Origin: Bacteroides reticulotermitis JCM 10512
GTDB taxonomy: Bacteria > Bacteroidota > Bacteroidia > Bacteroidales > Bacteroidaceae
Reading direction: 5' to 3'
Assembly: GCF_000517545.1 (NCBI RefSeq)
Contig: NZ_BAIV01000014.1
Location: forward strand, 62,001-126,000
DNA length: 64,000 nt
The position numbers and the translations under genes are program-made. Positions within the stretch are counted from its first letter, which is position 1; each line of letters opens with the position of its first letter. The notes under the pieces were generated by a model that was not told the origin of the DNA, did not search any database, and saw nothing but the letters and a program-made list of their open reading frames with translations. Shown here in pieces: positions 9,526-19,418 of this stretch.

Positions 9526-9765
9526 ATGTCAACAAAACAAAAATCTTCCGTTACGAAGAAAGATGGTGAAATTACTCGCTCCGAAAGAGTGTCGGCAACT
9601 CGCCAGACCAAGAACGCATTGAAGAATGCCAAAGAAAAAGCGGGAGCCGTCGTCCACATCGCTATCAGCAATCGAACAACTATCGAACTGCCGGCACATC
9701 TAACGAAAGAAGAGATCGCTGCCCGGATTGAAAGATATAACAAACTACGTGGGTCGACCGTATAA
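9526..9765 (+). CDS. Small basic protein, paralogue of 16797-17030
   Basis: A 79-residue soluble protein with no signal peptide. It starts with a basic, polar segment (MSTKQKSSVTKKDGEITRSER), then a helix rich in Lys/Ala (NALKNAKEKAG), a strand (VVHIAIS) and a C-terminal helix (LTKEEIAARIERYNKL). The same pattern GEITRSER-SA-RQ-LK-AKE-AG-VVHI-IS-IEL-AHL-EI-RIE-Y recurs in the 77-aa protein behind the DEAD-box helicase. Both follow an RNA-remodelling gene, so a ribosome- or RNA-associated role is suggested by context only. It ends shortly before a strong bidirectional terminator. Confidence 0.7.
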   Translation: MSTKQKSSVTKKDGEITRSERVSATRQTKNALKNAKEKAGAVVHIAISNRTTIELPAHLTKEEIAARIERYNKLRGSTV

Positions 9766-9801
9766 GTAACATTCCAACATCTTACTCTGTGTAAACAGAA
9801 G

Positions 9802-9850
9802 AAAACTGTGCCGGCAAAGAGAAATACATCTCCTTTGCCGGCACAGTTTT
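9802..9850. terminator. Strong bidirectional terminator
   Basis: AAAACTGTGCCGGCAAAG pairs perfectly with its inverse at 9833-9850, an 18-bp stem with A-run and T-run flanks. It sits between two convergent genes (ending 9765 and 9872) and should end transcription in both directions. Confidence 0.85.
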
Positions 9851-9871
9851 TATATATACCACGCGCAGTGC

Positions 9872-12074
9872 TCACTCTGCACTTTCGATATAGTCCACAG
9901 CCTCCATAATCCATTTATCGTCACCGACTACAACATCCTGTACAGTCTGCTTCACCGGAATATCGATTCGCACCCCTACCCGCTGGTTCATTCCCCAATT
10001 GGGATAGAACGCACCCGCCATTGTATAGTTAAACCGTATGCCACGAGGAAGAAACAGATACCCTATATGCCGTTAGCACCGGCCGTTTGAGTTCCAATGA
10101 CCGCACTGCGGGGAGCTACTCGGAAAGCGATAGCCGACAACTCACCGAAGCTCTGAGTTCCTTCATTTACCAAAATAGCGATTTTACCTTTGAAGTAATC
10201 CGGATTTTCTTTCATACCCACATCCCCTTTTATGTCCAAAAAATAGTTGCCCGGATACTTCTTTGAGTTCATCGAGAACCACATATAAGGAGTCAGTTGA
10301 GGATAGAGATACTTCTCCATCATGTCTTTGGTAAACCCTTTCGGATATTTGCGCAAGTCGAGAATAAGTCCTTTGGCTTGGGCACTGTTCCGCATCAACT
10401 GTTCCAATTCGTTGGATTGGATTTCTCCCATATTTATATAGATTATGCCTCTTGTACTCAAAAAATACTCCTCAGGCTTTTTTCGTTCCATCTCTTTTCT
10501 CATCGTAAAGGTCTGCGTAGGTACCTTTTTATTGTAAACCCGGTCGTCAAACTTTACCCGGACCGAGATCTCTTTATCCGGCGTCAGGAACAGTTTGGGA
10601 GCTACATCTCTCAACAGCGTCCGTTCATTGGAGGCAGGTATAATTGGACGATACTCTTCTACAATCTCTTCCACGGTTTTGCCTTTTACTCTCAAAATGA
10701 CAGATCCTCTCTCTATCTCCTGCAACCACGTAGACCGCACGGCAAATTTCCCATCCACCGTCTGAGTCAACCCCAAAGGAAGTCCACGCATACTGGGTTG
10801 AAATTTACGAAATACCAACCTCCATGCGAATCATTGATTTCGGCTGCCAACTTCTGCATGGAACGGTCCAATTGCTCTTCGGAAGCGGCAGTGATAAATT
10901 CCGGAAGATATTTTGCCAGTACCGTGCTCCAGGGGTTATCAGTCAGATTCCGATAGGGAAAACTATATTCAATGGCATTCCACATTCGGTAAGCAGTCAG
11001 GATACGGTACCCGAGATCCTCCCAACTAACGTTCGGATAAGGTTTATCTCTGACAAATTCGATCTCTTCCTTTCCCGTAAGCTGGGGCAGGTAATAGTTG
11101 AACACACTGTTTCGTTTCGCGTTTTTGATTTTCACCAATTTGGCTGACAGATCGCTGTCGAAGAGGTTTGAATCTTCCAGCCAACCCAAATACGCGAAGC
11201 GATGATATTGAGTAGAGTCTTCGACCGTATAGTCCTCTGTTTCCGTTATTTCGCCGTATTGGTCGATCCACTGGCTTAGAAGCAGATTTCTCGCTGTCCG
11301 ATCTTTGGCTGCGGCTATGCGAGGAAGTATTCGGAACAGTTCGAAATCCCAATTATACGTACCAGCAGTGACTTGAGGATGAAAGTATTTAAGGAATCCC
11401 CAGACTTTCCCTAAGACTTCGAGATTGTCTACCGTCTGCTTGTCGATTGGAAGGGTCTGAATGCCTGAGTTCTCCATAAATTCCCGGTCTTTATCTGCTT
11501 CGATAGTCGGCTTTTCGAGAATATCCCACGATTGACCGTCAACGAAGACTTGGCAATCGCTCAACCAAAGGGTTCCCTCTCCCTGACTAGCGATGCGAAA
11601 GTAGAAAATAGAAGTACGGGCCAGGGGCATTTCAACAGAGAATTCCTTCCAGTCTTCCTCTCCTTTGCAGTCGGCAGTGACCGATTCGGTCAAATTGCGT
11701 CGCAAGAAAGTATTCAGCACAATGGAGAAACGAACACTCATTCGGTCGGCCTGCTTGTATTTGTATTTGCCCGTAAAGCGGATTTTCTTACCGACTATAT
11801 CTCGGTTTGAGAAATAGAAATGCACATCCGTCGCTTTGTCCGAGGTCGAGGGAATCAGCAAAGACGACTGCCCGGAGCACAGCGTCTCGTTATCAACCTT
11901 GACTGCCGGATTGCTACTAAACCAAGCCATTTTGGGAGAGAAACGAGGATCATTCCCGTAAAGAATCTGCGCTTCATTAAAAGAGAGAAAACCATTTCGG
12001 GTTTGAGGCGATTGCGCGCAAAGGTTGAAGCCAATCAGCATGAACAGCCATAAAGCTAGCATTCGGTTTTTCAT
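9872..12074 (-). CDS. Secreted S41-family (tail-specific type) peptidase, frameshifted
   Basis: About 734 residues when the frames are joined. A signal peptide (MKNRMLALWLFMLIGFNLCAQ) is followed by a ~140-residue carbohydrate-binding-like beta domain, a helical region (ILPRIAAAKDRTARNLLLSQW), a PDZ-like region and the S41 core. The core shows GIIYINMGEI, GLILDLRKYPKG, AILVNEGTQSFGE with the presumed nucleophile Ser, and AVIGTQTAGANG. The frame breaks near 10805 (AACC-A should be AACCC-A) and near 10075 (GGCAT should be GGCAAT). After the second break the true C-terminus ends WIMEAVDYIESAE at 9872. Such proteases cut exposed C-termini in the periplasm or at the surface. It is monocistronic. 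Confidence 0.85.
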
Positions 12075-12179
12075 ATGTATCATTGTTGGTTATTCTTTTA
12101 CAATATTTTATCATATAGAGAATATCATCTAAAAAAGGCTGAGACTCCGTAAAGGTATATCGTGCATTGGGACATAATT

Positions 12180-13082
12180 CTAATGAATATAATCACGTAG
12201 ATCCCATCCGCCTCGGTAAGAATAAGTAGCCTTTAGATACCTTCCCTGAAATATCCGTCCATCCAGTGTTTCTAAATATCGAAAGCTTCCGACAGGTAGT
12301 TCATTTATCGTTCTTTCCAATTCCGATACAACCCTTCTGTCAAACCATCCCATTTTTTCGGGTCGAAGAATGTGCACATACGACTTTCCCGATAAATCGG
12401 TGAATAACAATAAGGAATAATCCTTCTGAAAAAACGTAAAGACAGGGTCATAATTATCTCTGATGAATTTCTCCAGACATTTAATTTCAGGCAGATCCCG
12501 GTTCCAACATCCATCGTTGATGTGAACTCCGTTTCCGCAATTATGCAAGCTTCCTCTTGGTATACCACACGGATCTACTGAAGTAATATACCCCCTATCG
12601 ACTGTCAGTATCGTTTTTTCTCTCGACACCCATTCACCGTATAAGTTGTATGGGCAAATTAAAGCATTTAGTGTTCCGGTAAACCACGATGCAAAGACTC
12701 CTTTTTCCCGACTTCCGCCGTATTTTTTTAAAAGCATAGAAAACACCTCTTCAGCACGTGCTTCTGACATCCCAATGGGAAGAATCTTTTTCAAGACCAA
12801 TTGAGAATAGTAATTTTCCCAAATTGCATGAAAATTCGTAGCAGGCATATCCAAATTCTTTATTAACACTGGAGATACTACAAGTCTGGCTATATTCGCT
12901 TCACAAACTCTTTCTATAGCATCATAATAATTTAAAGGACGAGAGGGTTGCTTTCCTTTATTGAAATAGGCTACCATCTCTTTTACGGAAACAGTATCAA
13001 TAGCCGTACGATTAACCGGCTTCTGCGAACAGACATTCCCATTGAACCAGAAGCAGATTATAAGGCAAGTAATTCTTTGCAT
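12180..13082 (-). CDS. Secreted protein of unknown function
   Basis: A ~300-residue product. Starting at 13082 gives a plausible export signal (MQRITCLIICFWFNGNVCSQ), whereas the longest frame (to 13181) adds 33 residues that hide it. The mature part has no recognised domain. It contains a Cys/Gly/His-rich segment (GIPRGSLHNCGNGVHIND) and a C-terminal beta-like region (RYLETLDGRIFQGRYLKATY). It stands alone between the S41 peptidase and the glutathione peroxidase. No function is proposed. Confidence 0.6.
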   Translation of the reverse strand: MQRITCLIICFWFNGNVCSQKPVNRTAIDTVSVKEMVAYFNKGKQPSRPLNYYDAIERVCEANIARLVVSPVLIKNLDMPATNFHAIWENYYSQLVLKKILPIGMSEARAEEVFSMLLKKYGGSREKGVFASWFTGTLNALICPYNLYGEWVSREKTILTVDRGYITSVDPCGIPRGSLHNCGNGVHINDGCWNRDLPEIKCLEKFIRDNYDPVFTFFQKDYSLLLFTDLSGKSYVHILRPEKMGWFDRRVVSELERTINELPVGSFRYLETLDGRIFQGRYLKATYSYRGGWDLRDYIH

Positions 13083-13369
13083 ATAGACGAAAGAATTAAT
13101 ACGGATAGCTATTCTCATCTTTCGCGGAATATTGGCAGACATATCCATAGTCCAGTATCTTTTAAGATTAAGCATTTGCAAAAATTGCCATAATATTGAA
13201 AAACGAATAACAATTACTGTTCAATAAAGGATAAAACTAGTCCAATTTACATATAATTGCCTGTCATTGAACAAGTCTTCCCGGCCAACGTTTATAAAAA
13301 GGAAGAAATAGCCGAACAGACAGCAGCTATTTATTACCAAGCAGATTCAGTATTTACCACTTAAAATAG

Positions 13370-13858
13370 ATGGGTATGAAAACGATTTTCGATTTTACCG
13401 CACTGAGTAATAAAGGCAAAGAGATTAACTTTGATGAGTTTAAGGGCCATGTGCTCCTGATTGTCAACACCGCCAGCAAATGTGGATTCACCCCACAATA
13501 CAAAGCACTGGAAGAGTTGTACAAAAAGTACAAAGACCAAGGCCTTGTGATTCTTGGGTTCCCTTGCGATCAGTTTGGGCATCAGGAACCGGGGAGTGAC
13601 GAGGAGATCGCTTCTTTCTGTGAAGTAAACTTTGGGGTAACCTTTCCCCTTATGGCAAAGGTTGAAGTGAACGGTGACAAGGCCTCTCCGATCTTCAAGT
13701 ATCTAAAGAAGAGTACCAGTGGCTTTCTCGGATCGAGCATCAAGTGGAACTTCACAAAATTCCTGATCTCCAAAGACGGACAAACGATCAAGCGATTCAG
13801 TCCGGTAACGAAGCCGATGTCTTTAGAAAGTAGTATTATCAACTTCCTCAACGAGTAG
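13370..13858 (+). CDS. Glutathione peroxidase-like thiol peroxidase
   Basis: A 162-residue cytoplasmic enzyme of the GPx family, which reduces hydroperoxides. The peroxidatic Cys is in NTASKCGFTPQY (Cys38), followed by the FPCDQFGHQEP motif with a resolving-type Cys66 and catalytic Gln72, and by KWNFTKFLI with the catalytic Trp and Asn. Bacterial members with this second Cys normally use thioredoxin rather than glutathione. The ATG at 13370 and one two codons later are equally possible. It is monocistronic. Confidence 0.93.
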   Translation: MGMKTIFDFTALSNKGKEINFDEFKGHVLLIVNTASKCGFTPQYKALEELYKKYKDQGLVILGFPCDQFGHQEPGSDEEIASFCEVNFGVTFPLMAKVEVNGDKASPIFKYLKKSTSGFLGSSIKWNFTKFLISKDGQTIKRFSPVTKPMSLESSIINFLNE

Positions 13859-14216
13859 TCCGCCCATCGGTAATGCCCTTCATCCGGCTCCCAAAGCATC
13901 CGAACCGGATCGAAAATAGTCAGATAAATGTCTGATATGAAGCCAATCTGTGCCAAATAAAGCCTGATATACTGAAAATAAGCAAATAAAATCAATAAAA
14001 AACCCCTCATTCCGTAATTCATAAATTTATTTGCTTAGCTTTGCACCCACAACAATCAAGTTATCATTGTATCTCTTCTTCTCTATGATATGTTCCGCTC
14101 CAGATTTGCGGATCTTCCCATCGTCAAAATTGACTGCAAAATGAACTTTCTTGTTTTTTATTAATCAGTTGCGAAAAGATGGAATACAAATAATCGTAAC
14201 ACGTTTCGCAAATAAG

Positions 14217-15311
14217 ATGAAATCATTTTTTATCAGCAATCTGGAAGTAAAGCTTCCGGTGATTCAAGGAGGAATGGGTGTAGGAGTATCCTTATCCGGG
14301 TTAGCAGCAGCAGTAGCCAATGAAGGCGGTATAGGAGTTATATCATGTGCCGGTTTAGGACTGATTTACCACAATTCGCAAGGAGATTATCCAACCAAGA
14401 GTATGTTTGGATTGAAAGAAGAGATCCAGAAAGCCCGAGTGAAAAGCAAAGGCATAATCGGCGTCAACATCATGGTCGTTCTTACCAACTACGCGGATAT
14501 GGTAAAAACATCGATTGCCGAAAAGGTAGACGTTATCTTCTCCGGTGCCGGACTTCCCCTCGATCTCCCCTCCTTTCTGACAAAAGATAGTAAAACCAAA
14601 CTGGTTCCCATCGTATCCTCCCCGCGAGCAGCCAAAATTATATGCGAAAAGTGGAAGATGAACTATAATTATCTGCCCGATGCCATAGTTGTTGAAGGAC
14701 CCAAGGCCGGCGGACATTTAGGATTCAAGGCAGACCAGCTGGACGATGAGCAATACGCTTTGGAACATCTCGTCCCGGAAGTGATTAAGATCACACAGCT
14801 CTATCAAAATGAGAAGAATATACCGGTCATTGCTGCCGGAGGAATTTCATCCGGACAAGACATATACGATTTAATCAAGATGGGCGCATCGGGTGTACAA
14901 ATGGGAACCCTATTCGTTACCACCACCGAGTGCGATGCCTCCGACACGTTTAAAAACGTTTTTTGAAAGCATGCCAAAAAAGACGTAAAAATCATACAAA
15001 GTCCCGTCGGAATGCCCGGAAGAGCTATCGATGGCGAGTTCATCCAAAGCATGGAAATGGGCAACGAGATGCCTAAAAGCTGCCCCTTCCATTGCATCAA
15101 AACCTGTGATTACAGCCGAAGCCCCTACTGCATTGCCCAATGTTTATATCAGGCAGCCAGAGGAAATATGAAAAAAGGCTATGCTTTCACAGGAATCAAC
15201 GTTCATTTGTCGGAAAAGATATCGAGTGTAAAAGAACTCATCTCCAATCTGAAATTGCAATTCAGCGCAGCCGAATTAGCCTATTCCAAGCAGCTCCAAA
15301 GCGGTAAATGA
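14217..15311 (+). CDS. Nitronate monooxygenase / FabK-like flavoprotein, with an apparent internal stop
   Basis: A ~365-residue TIM-barrel FMN enzyme of the 2-nitropropane dioxygenase (nitronate monooxygenase) family. Seen: the N-terminal LPVIQGGMGVGVS phosphate/FMN loop, GVNIMV, VVEGPKAGGHLG with the family His, AAGGISSGQDI and ASGVQMGTLFVTTTECDAS. An in-frame TGA at 14964 interrupts it, yet both sides are in the same frame and continue to match the family (SPVGMPGRAIDGEF, a Cys-rich CPFHCIKTCDYS). Restoring one T to the T-run before the TGA and two A to the A-run after it gives the smooth family sequence FLKACQKKDVKIIQS, so three lost bases mimic a nonsense codon. The start at 14217 was chosen because the 22 residues before it do not match the family. 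Confidence 0.88.
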
Positions 15312-15653
15312 ATGTTGCCCAGACAAAGTGCAGCAAACAAATAGATCAGCGCATAGAACAACAGTTAGAGTCTTTGATCTACATCAGGCAATAGTGCCGA
15401 AAAAGACACGAATACCAAACCACCATTCGTGTTTGCAACAAGATTAACACTCACGTCGGAGTGAGGTTACTACTTATCCGAAAGCTGACAGGCGAAAAGT
15501 AGTAAAAGTAATTCAGCTCTTCTTTGTCGAAAAGAGGAATGCCACCTTTATATATATACACAGAAATGGTTGCTGAATTTGATAGTCAGGAAAGACGTCA
15601 GCAAGAAGCAAATTATAAATTAAAAAAAGATTGTCTAGCGGACAATTACAAGT
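15312..15653. other. Intergenic region with hairpins upstream of the DEAD-box helicase
   Basis: It contains no gene. A perfect 8-bp hairpin (ACACGAAT, 15406-15413, with 15425-15432) could end the preceding transcript, although no T-run follows. A small CTCAC/GTGAG hairpin lies near 15451-15466. The helicase start is at 15654, so part of this may be a long leader. Confidence 0.4.
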
Positions 15654-16771
15654 ATGACATTTAAAGAATTAAATATAATAGAGCCACTATTGAAGGCTCT
15701 GAACGAAAAAGGATATACCAACCCTACACCTATACAACAACAAGCCATAACACCTGCACTTGCCAATCGTGATATTTTAGGAATAGCACAAACAGGAACA
15801 GGTAAGACGCTTGCTTTTTCACTGCCCATCATCCAACATTTGCATTCGCAGAAAGCCGATGAAAGGGTAAAGGGAATTAAGGCCTTAATCTTAACCCCTA
15901 CCCGGGAACTGGCCATCCAGATCAATGAGTGTTTGAATGATTACACGCGTTACACCGCCATTCGCCACGCCGTTATTTTTGGAGGCGTGAAACAAAATGC
16001 ACAGGTAGCCCAACTTAGAGCAGGTGTAGATATATTGGTAGCCACGCCGGGACGTTTGATCGATCTAATCAATCAGAAGATAATCGACCTAAGCCAAATC
16101 CGGTATTTTGTGCTCGATGAAGCCGACCGAATGTTGGACACCGGTTTCATACATGATATCAAAAGGCTGTTGCCAAGGCTTCCTAAGAATAAGCAAACAC
16201 TTTTCTTCTCGCTACCATGCCCAAGGAGATAGCCGATCTGTCAAGGTCCATTCTCAAGAACCCCGTAAAGGTAGAAGTTACGCCCGAATCGTCGACAGTA
16301 GACACCGTCAAGCAATATCTCTATTTTGTAGAGAAGACCGAGAAGTCCGAATTGCTGATCGATCTACTAAAGAAAGACCGGGCTAAATCGACACTGATAT
16401 TCTCCCGGACAAAGCACGGAGCCAATAAGATTGTGCAAATCCTCTGCCGGGCAGGTATCGGAAGTTCGGCTATCCATGGAAATAAATCGCAGAATGCGAG
16501 ACAAAAAGCCCTATCAGATTTCAAATCACATAGCATCCAGGTTCTTATCGCAACAGATATAGCTGCCAGAGGGATCGACATCAACCAGTTGGATTTGGTT
16601 ATCAATTACGATATACCCAATGTGGCCGAAACGTATGTACACCGAATCGGACGTACAGGAAGAGCCGGTAATAAGGGTACAGCGTTGACATTCTGTAGCA
16701 ATGAAGAAAAGAAGATGCTCAAAGACATACAAAACCTGACCGGGAAAAATCTCATTGTGTTAAAGCAATAG
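15654..16771 (+). CDS. rhlE: DEAD-box RNA helicase, RhlE type, frameshifted in motif III
   Basis: An ATP-dependent RNA helicase of ~372 residues. Motifs in order: Q motif (NPTPIQQQAI), I (AQTGTGKT), Ia (PTRELAIQ), Ib (TPGRL), II (DEAD), IV-V (LIATDIAARGID) and VI (HRIGRTGRAG). The protein ends soon after the helicase core, so it lacks the long basic tail of some relatives. The frame breaks at 16209-16213 inside motif III (SAT): TCGCTACC should be TCGGCTACC, one G lost. Because every other motif is intact, the break is probably not biological. A 77-aa gene follows 25 bp downstream and is likely co-transcribed. Such helicases commonly act in ribosome assembly and cold adaptation. Confidence 0.92.
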
Positions 16772-16796
16772 TAAAGTTACTTTAAAGAGAGCAAGT

Positions 16797-17030
16797 ATGG
16801 CAACAAGGAAAAGACTCATTGTAGACAAAAAAGAGGGTGAAATAACCCGTTCCGAAAGAAGTTCGGCAAACCGACAAGCCCAAGAGGTGCTGAAAAAAGC
16901 AAAGGAACAGGCCGGAAGTGTTGTCCACATCACCATCAGTGAAAAGATAACCATTGAGCTCTCGGCCCATCTGTCGCAACAGGAGATAGACGAACGGATA
17001 GAAAAGTATCACAGGCTGCATCATAAATAG
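16797..17030 (+). CDS. Small basic protein, paralogue of 9526-9765
   Basis: A 77-residue protein with the same plan as the one behind the cold-shock gene: basic N-terminus (MATRKRLIVDKKEGEITRSER), Lys/Ala helix (EVLKKAKEQAG), strand (VVHITIS) and C-terminal helix (LSQQEIDERIEKY). It is coupled to the DEAD-box helicase by a 25-bp gap and followed by its own terminator. No family name is known to me; an accessory role in RNA remodelling is inferred from the two parallel contexts. Confidence 0.72.
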   Translation: MATRKRLIVDKKEGEITRSERSSANRQAQEVLKKAKEQAGSVVHITISEKITIELSAHLSQQEIDERIEKYHRLHHK

Positions 17031-17058
17031 GGATTTCACCTCTCAAAAATCCCTATTT
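17025..17058 (+). terminator. Terminator after the helicase operon
   Basis: AAATAGGGATTT (17025-17036) pairs perfectly with 17047-17058 and overlaps the stop codon of the 77-aa gene. The stem is A/T-flanked like a bidirectional intrinsic terminator. Confidence 0.75.
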
Positions 17059-17174
17059 TAAGGTATTGGTTTCCGTTGGATATATGGCGTACTTTGCAAA
17101 CAAAAAAAGAAAGTGCTTCTTTCCAGCCGTGCAGACAATCGAAGTATTGCGCAAGCTGAAGAAGAAATACCTAT

Positions 17175-17690
17175 ATGGAAAAGCCGAACAAAGGAACTCT
17201 CCCAACGGAGAAAAGACCGGATACACTCTTCTCTTCCTGCCTGCAATGTAAACCCTGCGGAGGTGGATGTAAAATTGTGGATAACCGTGTATCTTTCGTT
17301 TTCGATCCTGAACAGAAAAGCGTCAGTCATCTGATACTCGACACGGCACCGAAAGCCTGCCTCGGCAGATGTGGACGGTCATGTCAGACAGAATTGCGAC
17401 TGGTACAAACACTGGAACTTCGGACCACTGTGGTCGAACCAATAAATACATTCAATATGAGCATCACCGACATTATCAGCAACGAAAACGTAACACTCGT
17501 TCAAGGCGTCAACGGCATCTGTCTTTGTGAAGAATCATGGGTTACATCGAGACAAAAGCTTGCCTCTCAAAAGAAAAACCGCTCCAACGGCCCAACGGAA
17601 GCCGAACGGTTGCAAAAGGAAAAAGAAGTACGACGCTTTCTTCAAAGTAGTAATGAATACGTAGATTTCGGGCGTACACATACGCCATAA
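17175..17690 (+). CDS. Cys-rich protein of unknown function
   Basis: A 171-residue reading frame not recognised as any family. It has two Cys clusters, SSCLQCKPCGGGCK (residues ~21-34) and CLGRCGRSCQ (~61-71), plus CLC near 120, a pattern that suggests Zn or Fe-S binding. The C-terminal third is highly charged (EAERLQKEKEVRRFLQ). It is open for 516 nt with mixed codon use and is followed by a hairpin terminator at 17826. The start is uncertain: upstream sequence in other frames also looks partly coding, so a lost base near 17170 may hide a longer N-terminus. Confidence 0.45.
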   Translation: MEKPNKGTLPTEKRPDTLFSSCLQCKPCGGGCKIVDNRVSFVFDPEQKSVSHLILDTAPKACLGRCGRSCQTELRLVQTLELRTTVVEPINTFNMSITDIISNENVTLVQGVNGICLCEESWVTSRQKLASQKKNRSNGPTEAERLQKEKEVRRFLQSSNEYVDFGRTHTP

Positions 17691-17825
17691 ACCGGAGTTG
17701 GCAAATTCTTGCCCATGCATAGCCGAAAATACCGGTATTGCCGGCAACCAAAGCGCAAATCGGATTATTTGCTCCCAGTAAGCAAGGGTTGCAAACGCAA
17801 TCAACCCACTTGACGATAAACAAAG

Positions 17826-17867
17826 AATGCTGCCATCTTATTCAGGATGTGCAGCATTCTCTGTTTT
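17826..17867 (+). terminator. Terminator downstream of the Cys-rich gene
   Basis: AATGCTGC (17826-17833) pairs with GCAGCATT (17851-17858), followed by CTCTGTTTTT. The stretch 17691-17825 before it holds no supported gene. Confidence 0.65.
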
Positions 17868-17991
17868 TATTTCCGCATCTCCTCTCTCCCATTCGCTGTT
17901 CACCCCACACATTCCGAGTGCAAGCACATATCCGTCAACGGAGTTAGCACAATTACAGTGAAGAAATGAGTGGGCCTATTTTAAGATTCTA

Positions 17992-18022
17992 TTTGTTTTT
18001 TTAAATCGTTTAGTTATATTTG
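17992..18022 (+). promoter_or_regulatory. Promoter of the DUF418 gene
   Basis: TTTG (17992-17995), 19-nt spacer, TATATTTG (18015-18022). Both elements match the Bacteroidetes sigma consensus exactly. The start codon at 18116 implies a leader of about 85 nt. Confidence 0.7.
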
Positions 18023-18115
18023 CGCCGCTATTTACGAAGCGTCCCCAATCGATTGATACGATTTGTCAGGAGCCGTGTATAAGCGTTAACAAACAATCTA
18101 ATATTTGGAAGACCA

Positions 18116-19273
18116 ATGGAACAGGCTCGTATTGCTCAAAGGATTGAAGTGGTGGATGTGATCAGAGGGTTTGCCATAATGGCAATCTTATTGTTGCACA
18201 ACATCGAACATTTTGATTTCATCAATCGCCCCGATTATTTACCCGACTTTGTGAAAGCCCTGGATAAGAGCATATTCGCTGTGGCACGTTTCCTGTTTAG
18301 TGGCAAAGCTTACGCCATATTCGCCTTGCTTTTTGGTTTCACATTCTTTTTGCAGTTGAATAAGCAACAAAAGCTCGGCAAGGATTTCCGGGGACGGTTT
18401 GCCTGGCGAATGCTCATCCTCTTACTTTTCGGTGTTGTTAACTCAGCCTTTTATCTCGGAGATATTTTGATGATATATGCCACCATCGCGTTCTTTCTGC
18501 TCCCTGTTTTCAATCTGAGCAATCGTAATCTGCTGATTATTGCAATTATATGCCTGTTACAGCCTATCGCTCTTTTCAGTATAACGAAGATCATTTCAGA
18601 CCCCTCAATCGAGTTCGTGAAGGTCTCCTACTTCAAGGGGACGAAGGAGTATCTGGCGAATGGATCTTTTTTCGAAGTGCTGTGGTCGAATCTGACAATA
18701 GGCAAAAAAGCGGTTTGGCTGTGGTCGTGGGAAAAAGGTCGATTCCTCCAGACCTACGCTTTATTTCTGCTGGGATATTTGGCGGGAAGGAAAGGTGTCT
18801 TTCTCCCTCAGCATCGCAAGGTATGGGGCAAGGTGCTTGTATACGCGCTGATTGCAGCTGTTATCCTATTCTTGGCGGAAAGCCTGTCGAACGAATATAT
18901 TTCCAGAAAAGCGGTATCAAAACCTGTGGGCGAATTAATCTCGAGTTGGTATAATTTCTCTTTTATGCTCTGCTGGGTAGCTCTGATCAATCTTCTTTTC
19001 ATTTACGAAGGTTTTCGCAAGTGTACCCATTTCTTGTCCTATATCGGCAAAATGGCCCTTACCAACTATATGATGCAATCGGTTATCGGCTCATTTCTCT
19101 ATTATGGATTTGGCTTGGGGCTGTATTATTATACAGGTGCGAGTTATAGTTTACTCATTGGCATCCTTATTCTCCTTTTTCAAGTTTACTTCTGCAAGTG
19201 GTGGCTGCGTACACACGCCCGAGGACCGATGGAAAGCATTTGGCACAGACTGACTTGGATCAGGAAATCCTGA
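18116..19273 (+). CDS. DUF418-domain inner-membrane protein
   Basis: A 385-residue polytopic membrane protein with about ten hydrophobic segments. The N-terminus (RIEVVDVIRGFAIMAILLLHN) is the usual opening of the YeiB/acyltransferase-like superfamily. The C-terminal third carries the DUF418 signature (SYIGKMALTNYMMQSVIGSFLYYGFGLGL, here read in two pieces of the same segment: GKMALTNYMMQS and FLYYGFGLGL). It ends in a short basic cytoplasmic tail (RTHARGPMESIWHRL). The transported or modified substrate of this family is not established. Monocistronic, with a clear promoter. Confidence 0.88.
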   Translation: MEQARIAQRIEVVDVIRGFAIMAILLLHNIEHFDFINRPDYLPDFVKALDKSIFAVARFLFSGKAYAIFALLFGFTFFLQLNKQQKLGKDFRGRFAWRMLILLLFGVVNSAFYLGDILMIYATIAFFLLPVFNLSNRNLLIIAIICLLQPIALFSITKIISDPSIEFVKVSYFKGTKEYLANGSFFEVLWSNLTIGKKAVWLWSWEKGRFLQTYALFLLGYLAGRKGVFLPQHRKVWGKVLVYALIAAVILFLAESLSNEYISRKAVSKPVGELISSWYNFSFMLCWVALINLLFIYEGFRKCTHFLSYIGKMALTNYMMQSVIGSFLYYGFGLGLYYYTGASYSLLIGILILLFQVYFCKWWLRTHARGPMESIWHRLTWIRKS

Positions 19274-19418
19274 ACAGGTAGGCAAACTCGCAGGCTTTGG
19301 GGAAAACTCTGCCATTTTGTTTCTATTATGCAGCAATTATGATGCATTTTAGAAACAAAACATTCGCTTTATTGGGAGATACACCTGTTCTATCTATAAA
19401 GAGCCTGTGGTAATTGTA

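Noticed and set aside
14964..14966. Possible selenocysteine or UGA recoding in the nitronate monooxygenase
   Set aside because: Family members have no Sec here, no SECIS-like need is seen, and lengthening two homopolymers removes the TGA.
16200..16240. Programmed frameshift in the DEAD-box helicase
   Set aside because: The break is inside motif III with no slippery sequence; one extra G restores the normal motif.
17535..17823. Minus-strand frames opposite the Cys-rich gene
   Set aside because: They have no family features and mirror the plus-strand gene; the terminator orientation supports the plus strand.
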